Shown: positions 56,087-64,000 of the stretch, piece after piece
How positions within the stretch are numbered: position 1 is the stretch's first letter
Layout: the number at the start of each line of letters is the position of its first letter
Source: Adiantum capillus-veneris
Taxonomy: Eukaryota; Streptophyta; Polypodiopsida; Polypodiales; Pteridaceae
Direction: 5' to 3'
Length of the DNA: 64,000 nucleotides
NCBI GenBank assembly: GCA_014529385.2
Contig: CM043967.1
Span: 87,779,278 to 87,843,277 of the forward strand
Made by a program: the position numbers and the translations under genes
The notes under the pieces: generated by a model
What the model saw: only the letters and a program-made list of their open reading frames with translations
The model's database searches: none
Told to the model about the DNA's origin: nothing

Positions 56087-57370
56087 ATGGCCAGTGAAGA
56101 TATCCCATCTACACACACGTTTGATTTTGAGTACATAGATCAAAATGAGGGCACCACGAGTGCTGCTAACACTAATATGCATGATGATGATGATCTAGGA
56201 GATCATGGGCTTGTAGATATGGCTTCTTTCAAGACTTTGGAACATCACCAAAGCGTACTTGAAAGCAACCTCTCTGCAATCAATGTAAATGTTACCAATC
56301 TTACGGAGTTACTTGTGAAATTTATGAATTCACATACGACTCAAGGAGCCACAAGTGGCACGGTTCAAGGGAACCAAGCTCACACAACTTAAGGAGTCCA
56401 AGAGACAAGTGCTCCAGAAGATGCAGAAGGTAGCAATGCATTACTTAAGAATATCACCATTCCTGAGTTTCACTGGGAAGAGCGTGATAGCAACAAGGAT
56501 GTGGTCAATACGTTCTTACACAAATGAAGTGATATTCATAGATTGAGACACACCCCGATATAAAGACGGTTGTGGAAACAAGTCTATCTCTTAAAGGCAA
56601 GGCCTATAAGTGGTGGATGACGTTTCCAATAGATGCTCGTCCTCCGTCTTGGGCTGCGTTTGAAGCTTCTTTCTCCAAAGGGTTTTTGGACTCCAATGAA
56701 GAAGGTAAGAATTGGTTAGCATGGGATGCATGCCGCATGTATGGCCTCTCTCTCACACAATACCTTTGAAGTATCAGGAAATCAAATTAAAACTACAAGG
56801 TCTAGATGAATTCCAAAAGATACGGGGTTTTAATAAGGGTCTTGACTATCATCTTCATGTCAAGACCCAACATCCAAAAACTTTGGAAGAAGCCATCAGT
56901 CATGCACAAAGATATGATGGTGACCAAGAGAGGAAAGGAAATGTTTCCTACTCTAAGAATACTTTTGCTAAGAGAAATGTGGCTAAAAGCCAATGTCAAG
57001 GTAGATCTCCCACACGTTCCAAGAGGAATAAGAGATAATCTACCTCTCCACGCCAAAAGAGGCTAAGAAGCCTAAGCAATCATGAGATACTCCACGTGGG
57101 TCTCTCAGTACTGCTAATTTTGAGCGTGCAAAGAAACACAATTTGTGTTTTAAATGTCTTTCGTACCAACATAACAAGAAATATTGTCCTCTTTTGCAAG
57201 GCAAAGAAAAGACCATGCACACGGTGCATACCACTCCTTATTCTTTATGGCCAATGGTAAACATGAGCTTATATGTACAGCCGAGCTTTCTATTTTGCAG
57301 AAAGCAAATTTAATAGATGAAGTCTTTTTGTGTTACTGCTTGTCTCCAAGTCTTGTGAATTCTCAATAGC
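56087..57370 (+). pseudogene. Gypsy Gag with zinc knuckle, broken
   Basis: The likely start is ATG 56087 (MASEDIPSTHTF). The acidic N-terminus is followed by a retrotransposon gag domain (ITIPEFHWEERDSNKDV in one frame, then SLKGKAYKWWMTFP near 56590, AISHAQRYDGDQER near 56900), and a knuckle CFKCLSYQHNKKYC near 57140-57183. Frames change near 56390, 56525 and 56765, and stops lie at about 57038 and after 57360. No protease or RT follows; the fragment ends near an oppositely oriented element. It probably belongs to a chromovirus-like family. Confidence 0.75.
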
Positions 57371-57904
57371 AAAGTGTGGTGTATTCTAGTAATGGTATGC
57401 AAAGTGCAATGAATTTTAGTAATGGTATGCAAAGTGTGTAATGGCTATTACCCGCACAGGAGCAATAGGCATTACGGGAATGATTACCCGCGACTACATT
57501 ATATGAACATCAACACATAGAATGACGATAGAAGACAGTACACAGTACACAGGCACAGAACACCGCTTGCTTCATTCATGTGTGATCCAGAAACAAGGTT
57601 ACAACAATAGATGCCATGAATATCATAGAGATTGGTTGAGTTACATCAAAAGACAGGTATGCCCCTCCATATACAACCGATGCTCCAACGCAGATCGGGA
57701 ACGGTGAACACACTCCTGTCCCATGATATCCTGTGAAGAACTGCCGCCACGGCCACCGCATACCGCATGACTCCTGATCCGCAGTGTCCAGACATCCGCA
57801 GGACCGCATGTGCGTCTAATGCTGTAACACATGGCAGGCACGGTGGATTGCACGAACCCAAACTCACTCCTCCATTTGGAAGGTTCTAGTTGTTTCTCCT
57901 TGGC
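57371..57904. repeat. Junction region, possible 3' LTR of minus-strand element
   Basis: A short tandem repeat (TAGTAATGGTATGCAAAGTG, about 57394-57440) sits at the left. On the minus strand a purine-rich AAATGGAGGAGTGAG at about 57875-57889 could be the polypurine tract of the element to the right, with its LTR occupying roughly 57480-57875. LTR ends are not established. Confidence 0.35.
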
Positions 57905-59750
57905 CTATTCCGACAAAGAGGAAATATCAATGTAGCCAAAGCCTCTAAAATCTGCAGTATGCGCCCGATAGACATCATCCAATAGATGTGGGTCTATCTC
58001 AATATGTTCCGGCCAAGGAGCCCGAGGAATAAATTGCGTTGGCAAAGAGATGGATTGCGGCACCTGTGGCAAAGGAGCAAGAGGTGTATGTAAAGGATAA
58101 TAGCGAGAAAGGTATCTATTAACAGCAGACCAAAATGGAGGGCAAGGTGGGAGACTGAGAGAGAAAGAATGAGCCAAGGTCTCCACCCAAAAACAGACCC
58201 TTCACCGCTCCTTACGAAATCGACAAATCATTTTCTTCAAACGAGATACATGAGCATGGGCTTCAGCACAATCCTCTGTAGCTTACGCCCAATCAACAAT
58301 ATCAAAACCCTCGAGAACAACACTCTTACCTCTGTCAGTGTTGGATGACTCAGGTTGCTGCACCACAACCTACTGAGTGGGTGGTTGTGCTCTCACCTCA
58401 GCTGATAAGCATGTGCTCCAGCTTTGTAGTTGATTGTCCAAAAAAACATGGAGATCCTCTTGCATCTCCACTGCCAATGCATCCAAATCATTCATATTGA
58501 TCATTACATCACCAGGGTGCGAGGCTAAGTAGGAGGCAAGGATCTGCTGCGTTCTCAACTGAAGTAGTTCCTGTTGAACAGAAGCCACAAATTCGGCATT
58601 ATCCCCTCGTAGCCTTTGAATTTCAGCATCCTGCTGACGGCTTGTTGTAGTCAGCTCTTCATTCAGATTGGACAACTCGGCAATGCAAGTCCGCGAGGCC
58701 GCTACCTGTGCTTCCAGCTCATTTACTCTTCCCTCTGTCGCGGGGGCTGGCCAGGCCGCACGAATAGACTCTGCAAGTCTTCTCTCCCATCAAGGCAGCT
58801 GCATTGGTAGTTCCAGAAGTTTCTGTTTGCGAAGTAACATCCGCAGTCGGAGAGCCCATCCTCAGCGGAGTAGCACTTGCCACTCTCTCCTGCATTCGGC
58901 GGCGCCAGCGTGCCACCGCAAAATCCTCCAGTAGAAGAGATGAATTCGCCGGAGGTGGGGTAGAAAATTATTGTTTCTCTCTGCTGCGCTTGTGGTTTGC
59001 TGATCCTGCACCTGCAGTGGCCATCTCTGGGACTCCAGAGGATACCACTGCCGTCGAAGGACTCGGAAAATCCCCAGTGCCAGCATTCTACTGCTGTGGT
59101 TTCCCCCTAGTAGGAGCTGCCAAAATTTTTGTCTGCGATAGAGGAGCCACAGTCCCTTGGACCACCAATCTATCATCTTCAAAGTGGCATAGAGGACGTA
59201 GGGCGAGAGGAAAAACTTCCCTTAAGGGAAAAATCAGTGTGAGCAGTTGGCCAACTTTTGTATTGGTTGGGGTATTTCGCCCCAACTGTGCCATCACTCT
59301 TTGGCATTCCGCCAGAAGTCTTTCTCTGATAACAGCTTCCCAAGCCACTGGCCCAAAGTTGGCCGAATGCAAAACATTTCTGGCTCTGGTCGAGATGGTG
59401 TAGGTTTTGGCTTGTAGCCAAATTGCCTCAAGAAACCATCGATATGCATCCCTGGTTGCCACATCTGACAACCCTAAAAGTTTATATTCACCTTTTACTT
59501 TCAAGCCAAACTCGTGCTCGACATTTGCAGCAGGGATCACATGAGACGTGCGCACCACGCCATCGTTGGGCAAACAGCAACACCTAGAGATCCTTTCTAC
59601 TGTCAACTGAATCTGTTGATTATTCAGCACCACAATATCTCCAGCAGCCAGTTTCTCAATCAAACCTGCTGCCTGCGGGTGAACAGGTATCCCTTGCCAG
59701 TCCAAGTTGGTGAACACGCGTAGCCGCAAGTCTTGCAGCCAGGCGTCCAC
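57905..59750 (-). pseudogene. Extra 3' ORF of gypsy element (unknown function)
   Basis: The longest intact piece (59750-59088, 220 codons) encodes a globular domain beginning MDAWLQDLRLRVFTNLDW and containing GDIVVLNNQQIQLTVERIS and DAYRWFLEAIWLQAKTYT. It loosely recalls the putative plant transposon protein domain (PF20167), but I cannot confirm that. In other frames a Ser/Thr/Ala-rich linker (about 59090-58740), a coiled coil (58710-58500) and a C-terminal region (58186-57905, FIPRAPWPEHIEIDP) follow. Frame changes and stops show decay. It sits where the 2.9-10.97 kb element has its coiled-coil ORF. Confidence 0.6.
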
Positions 59751-60061
59751 TCATCGAAGAGCGAGCTACTGTACGGGAGTGAAGGGGATACATTGCAGGA
59801 GAGAAGCCGTCATGGTGATGATGAGAAGAAGGAGCAGAGAATAGAGCACTAAGGACGCACGATACACAAAACAGGAGAGGCACAATAAGAATCGTCTGCA
59901 TGTAGTAACCCTCTCACAATGAGTTCCCAAAATAGGGTGATCCAGGGTGTCGCAACCATCATAGCTCCTTTCCCGCTTTCCAAGATTGCATGCAAAAGAA
60001 TCCCCAATCATGATTAGGGCGGCTTTTGGCTCTTGTACTACAACAAAGGGGCACTTTTCCT

Positions 60062-61741
60062 CTAATGGTTGGACAAGAAGGAAGGCATTTCGTCGCTGTC
60101 GAGAAAATGAAACATCTCCTCATACCATGTCCATGGGATGCTAGGGATGACCCTTGCCTGTTGTTGTAGAACTGCTATATCCTCTGCAACTACTCTTGTT
60201 AGAAACAGAGACGCATCCAGAAATTCATCAGCTACCCTCGTCGGTGGCTCACCGGAATCTAACCTGGATAGGTAGTCAGCCACCGCATGCTGAGACCCTA
60301 GCCGATGATGTATGACCTCAAAGTCAAATTCCTGTAGTAAAAGCACCCATCTAGCCAATCTACGTGACAAATTCTATTGGCTTACCAGGTATAAAAGAGC
60401 CGAATGGTCCACATGGAAGAAAAAACGTCGGCCCAACAGATAGTGCCATAATTTCTTCATTGAATAAATAATATCTAAACGTTCCCTTTCGGTTATTGAA
60501 TAATTTCTTTCTGTGGATAATAATCGTCTACTAGCATAATAGATAGGTCGGAACCATCCTTGAATCTGTTCTTGCATCAGCACACTGTTAATAACTCGAT
60601 CCGAAGCATCCAGAAACACATGAAAATCTTGAACCCAATTCGGAGCAAGCATAATAGGAGCTTTGGATAGTTGAAGTTTTAATCTCCGAAAAGCCAAGTC
60701 ACATTCCTGTGTCCATGCAAAATCTATAGCATGCGCTGCCTGGGAAATCGGGATTTCCAAATGCGCAACAAACCGCAAATGCCTCCCATGCCAACGTGCT
60801 TGACCCAGGAAAATCTGACACTGCTTCTGGTTCCGCGGTGGAGGCGATTCCATAATTGCGGCAATTTTATCCGGATCCACGGAAATACCATCTTCAGAAA
60901 TTATATGCCCCAATAGCCTGCCACTACGAACAGCAACTGGACACTTTAAAGGATTCAAACTGAATTTTACCTCTCTGTACTTCAGAAAGCATAACCGTAA
61001 TTGCCTCAAATGCTCCAATTGCACTCCAAAAATACTAAGGTCATCCAAAAAAATTCTCATAAAATCCATCAAATAAGGACCAAAAAATTGGAACATATCC
61101 CTTTGAAAAGTTGAAGGCGCATTCCGCAATCCGAACCACATCACTGTGCAGGCAAACACACCCCATGCTGTAATAAAAGTTGTTTTTGGTTGATCCCTCA
61201 ATGCCATTCGGATTTGGTTATATCCACTAAACCCATCCAGAAAAGTATACATCTCATGTCTTGCTACATCATCCAAAATGGAATCCAAGAATGGAAGAGG
61301 AAAAGGATCTGGAACAGTAGCCCCATTCAATTTCCGGTAATCCACACAAATTCGGATTTGCTTGTTTTTCTTTGGTACAACCACAATTGAAGGAATCCAC
61401 TCCGGATTATCAATAGGGGTAATAAAACCCACTTCCAAAAGACGATCAATTTCCATCTTAACTTGCTTTGCCACATTCGGATTCATCCTGTATGAGTGCT
61501 ACTTCACTGGCACCGCATCCGATTTCAGATTGATCGTATGCTGATAAAACTAAGGGTCCAATCCCTGCATATCCGCATATTCCCATGGGAAAACATCCTT
61601 AAATTCTATCAGTAACTTGATCAAATCATCTCTAAAACTTTCCTCAAGATGCTTATCAATGTATATGGGCTGCGACTCCTCTTGCTCCCCAAGAAAGACC
61701 TTCTCTAATTCATCTTCTTTAACCCTTGTAATTTTTTCCAT
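60062..61741 (-). pseudogene. Gypsy reverse transcriptase and RNase H
   Basis: The main frame (61486-60374, 370 codons) carries IRICVDYRKLNGAT, FLDGFSGYNQIRM, the palm motif FLDDLSIF (Phe for Tyr in YxDD) and LLGHIISEDG. RNase H follows with VFLDASDRVINSVLMQE, ERERLDIIYSMKKLWHYLL and FHVDHSALLYLV. Stops at 61551-61549 (GLDP-TAG-FYQH), just before 61486 (PVK-TAG) and at about 60373-60371 lie where Gln is usual or plausible. The downstream EFDFEVIHHRLGSQHAVADYL linker (60330-60230) is present but integrase is not. Confidence 0.88.
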
Positions 61742-61765
61742 CTGTGCCTCAAACGCACGTTCTTG

Positions 61766-62560
61766 CTAAATCACGTCCTCCAATGATTCAGGACTTGGAA
61801 GCACTTTTTGTTGCTCCCCTATTCCTGCTAGAGTTCTTGAAACCCCCAAGGAGTTCCCTTTCGGAACCAGAGAAATGTCCGCAAGATATAAAGAGACCAA
61901 ATCTGGATTGGCTCTCAGAAATTTCTCCTCTTCATCCTCTTCTAATCCTTCCACCATATTTATTGTTTGTGCTATCACCGACCATGCTATGTGAACTGGT
62001 TGTCTGTATGTTCCCAACATCACCCGCACTTTCCTTTTACCCTTCTTTATTGCAAGCATATTTGCTTCCCAATTATGCTTTACCCTCGCTTGTTGTAACC
62101 AGGGTCTCCCCAAGATAATGTGATAATCCTGATTATGATCTTCAATAGTCAAGACTCCTAAGGAAACAACAAAGGACAAGCCCGCCACATCCAAGACAAT
62201 GCCCCGAAGTAAACCCACGGGTTGCACTCTTCTTTGATCTGCCATGCAGACTACAAAGGGGGTAGGCTCCCAATCACTGAGGCCAAAACGCTCACAAGTT
62301 GCTTGAGTAATAATATTTACTCCCGCTCCTCCATCCAGTACTACCTTGTCAATGTATGTTCCATGGTATCTAACTGAAAGCTCCGGAATGCGGGTATCCG
62401 TGATCCTATTTGTCGGCAATGGGGCTGAATCATCCTCCTCGATTTCAACTTTCCCGATGGCGACTTCCCTCATCTCTATGGACGCTTGTCGCAGCAATGC
62501 ATTATGAAAATTCGAGACCAATTTCAGCAATGAACCCAAAGGTACTTGTATTGGTGACAT
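61766..62560 (-). pseudogene. Gypsy aspartic protease
   Basis: An open frame of 264 codons has VVLDGGAGVNIITQ (active site D-G-G), VVCMADQRRVQPVG and YHIILGRPWLQQ, the usual retropepsin order. The C-terminal acidic part leads to RT after a TAG (VI-stop-QERAFEAQ). The length and clean frame make this the best-preserved protease in the window. Confidence 0.82.
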
Positions 62561-62731
62561 GAGGACCTCTTTCCAAACTGAATTTCAATCCGCGTCTTCT
62601 CTAATATCATCCTTATCCTTATTTCCATCTTTTCCTTCCTTTATTTCCAGGCTCACAGTCGATGGTCCTGATAACTTCACTGGTGGTGCGGATTGTGGCA
62701 ACCAGGACACAGTCTTTTTCCACACTTCTTC

Positions 62732-64000
62732 CTAATCCATCCACTCCGGAATCTTTACATCGGGCGTTAGAACCACATTTTTACCCGATCGTGTGATTAG
62801 TGAAACTATTGGATCAGACTCCTCCAATCCTTCAATTTGAACCATAGCCACACTAGGCTGTTTCCCTGCAGCGCGTTCCTGCTTCTTCCGATCATATTCC
62901 ATAGCTTCAGTACACTCAGATCGCCAGTTTCCATCTCCCAAACAGAAAAGGCATGTCTTGGGGCGATTAGGATCTCGGACACCTCTTCCGCGACCTCGTC
63001 CTCCCCCTTGACCCCATCCTCCTGCTTGACCTTGCAAAGGTGTCTCTGATGTATGAGCATGAGCCATCACCACAGCAGGCTCTTGTCCCTACCCTATTTG
63101 CGGTTGTTTCCAGGTAGAAGAGTCCCCTCGACTCCAACGACCCCTGCCATTGAAATAACATTCCACTGTATTATGGGTATTGGTTGTGCAAATCGTACAC
63201 CACTTCTCATTCATTGCGCACGCCTAAGCAGCATGGTCCGGATTTCGACACTGGGTACACCATAGCTCCTTCAGACTCTTAGCCACCACAACCAATTTCG
63301 ATGACCCGGATGAAACACTTTTTCCGTGACGCTAGGATTTTTTCCGAGGTGTCTCTTCAGATTCTTTCCCCGAATCGTTGTTGCCTAAGTCTGAGGAATC
63401 TGATACTACGGATTCCGACTCCGAACTATCACTGCCACTCTCTTGCGACTTCCAATGAGATTTCTTCCTATCTTTTTTCTTTGATTTCTTTGGAGATTCC
63501 GTATCCTCTAAAGCTTCTCCTACTACGACAGCCCTAGCAATTACATTATCCAGTGGAGTAGTACCTTATCCACTGTTGCCATAGCCGTTCGGAGATCCTT
63601 GTTGAGCCCCCGCAAAAAAAATTCATTAAGTACTTCGGCTGCCGACGATTGTGCCTGAGGTACCCTCTGCAAAAGCATCCGAAATTTTGCAGTGTAATCC
63701 TCCACTGGCAATGACTTCTGCCGCAGCGTTCGAAGCTTTTCCAAATGTTGAGGGACTATTTTTTCAGTTCGAAACCTTCGTAGAAACGTTGTGGATCTGT
63801 CAACATACATCTAAAAATGATCATCAGGGTATTCGGACAACCATTTCACAGCTTTCCTCGAAAGTGTAGATTCAAATACTGACTGTTGATGGAGGGGAAT
63901 CACCACCCCAGGATGATTCAATCCATAAGCTTTATTGAATTGGCGCAAATGTGCATTAGGGATTTCGCTCGAAAGACCTCGAAACCAACTATACATAATC
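62732..64000 (-). pseudogene. Gypsy Gag with three zinc knuckles and an RG-rich box
   Basis: The gag domain lies at 63996-63541 (MYSWFRGLSSEIPNAHLRQF, then TTFLRRFRTEKIVPQHLEKL) with a TAG at the expected Gln between the two frames. After an Asp/Ser/Lys-rich stretch come three Cys-rich knuckles: CTQCRNPDHAA..C (about 63255-63210), CTICTTNTHNTVEC (about 63200-63160) and CLFCLGDGNWRSEC (about 62955-62910), where Asn stands in the His position. A GGWGQGGGRGRGRG segment lies between the last two. Both should bind RNA. The N-terminus is beyond the window edge. Confidence 0.78.

Larger units (their letters stand above)
57905..64000 (-). mobile_element. Ty3/gypsy element with extra 3' ORF, integrase deleted, cut by window edge
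   Basis: Reading leftward: gag (64000-62732), protease (62560-61766), RT and RNase H (61741-60062), then directly an extra ORF region (59750-57905). Only about 310 bp separate RNase H-linker sequence from the extra ORF and no integrase motif is present, so integrase has been deleted. The 5' LTR lies outside the window. Its protease (LDGGAGVNI) and the presence of a 3' extra ORF link it to the element at 2.9-10.97 kb. Confidence 0.8.

Noticed and set aside
58804-59403. 199-codon plus-strand open frame
   Set aside because: It is antisense to the extra ORF of the minus-strand gypsy element, has no domain, and the opposite strand fits the element's gene order.
3121-63996. Altered nuclear genetic code with TAG/TAA read as Gln, as in some ulvophyte algae
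   Set aside because: Many stops sit at Gln sites, but ordinary CAA/CAG codons greatly outnumber them. At least one TAG replaces a conserved Trp (chromodomain near 54.24 kb), TGA stops occur at Arg sites, and the long LINE B frame has no internal TAG or TAA. Deamination explains all of this.
1-64000. CRISPR arrays, prokaryotic operons or integrated bacterial islands
   Set aside because: No regularly spaced short repeats with unique spacers and no Shine-Dalgarno-led gene clusters. All repeats found are microsatellites, LTRs or local duplications.

Overview
Organism and overall character. This is nuclear DNA of a land plant. The evidence is Ty3/gypsy chromoviruses with chromodomains, a Ty1/copia element whose primer-binding site matches plant initiator-Met tRNA (TGGTATCAGAGC), L1-type LINEs, GT-AG introns, plant telomere-type AAACCCTA motifs and very many long GA/CT microsatellites. 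There are no bacterial operons, rRNA or canonical tRNA genes. My best guess is a seed-free vascular plant, such as a fern with a large genome; this is inference only. Most of the window is transposable elements, nested and decayed. I see no clearly intact host gene.

Layout. 1-2.9 kb: unassigned sequence, a 166-bp tandem duplication and a probable LTR. 2.9-10.97 kb: a decayed gypsy element (+) with a long extra coding region 3' of integrase. 11-14.7 kb: two LINE 3' parts. 14.7-16.5 kb: microsatellites and an LTR/PBS trace. 16.5-19 kb: gypsy pol fused to a copia tail. 19.1-21.9 kb: the 5' half of a gypsy element (-). 22.2-26.5 kb: a rearranged chromovirus (-) bounded by a GAGGC target-site duplication. 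26.6-31.7 kb: a LINE (+) interrupted by a second LINE (-) with a 15-bp target-site duplication, and cut off by a solo-LTR-like sequence (31.7-32.3 kb). 32.6-39.0 kb: a multi-exon gene remnant (-). 39-42.6 kb: mostly non-coding DNA with foldback mini-elements. 42.6-45.7 kb: a Mutator-like transposase pseudogene. 47.5-55.5 kb: a chromovirus (-) carrying a nested copia element bounded by 192-bp LTRs and a GATAG duplication. 55.6-57.4 kb: a tRNA-like SINE head and a gypsy leader plus gag (+). 57.5-64 kb: another gypsy element (-) with an extra 3' ORF, running off the right edge.

Most interesting locus. On the minus strand between about 38.97 and 32.61 kb, eleven exon-like blocks join at good splice sites, with matching phase at all but one junction. 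They encode a ParB-like domain followed by a permuted (beta-class) amino-DNA-methyltransferase domain. This architecture is familiar from phages and bacteria but unusual as a spliced plant gene. The copy carries several stops, mostly explained by C-to-T changes, plus frameshifts, a 262-bp exon duplication and a 1.34-kb TTAA-flanked transposon sitting two bases from a splice acceptor. It is probably a pseudogene, but intact relatives may exist elsewhere in the genome.

Decay pattern. Across nearly all the retroelements, premature stops fall at conserved glutamine positions and most are TAG. This fits deamination of methylated CAG (CHG) sites in silenced DNA better than a changed genetic code.
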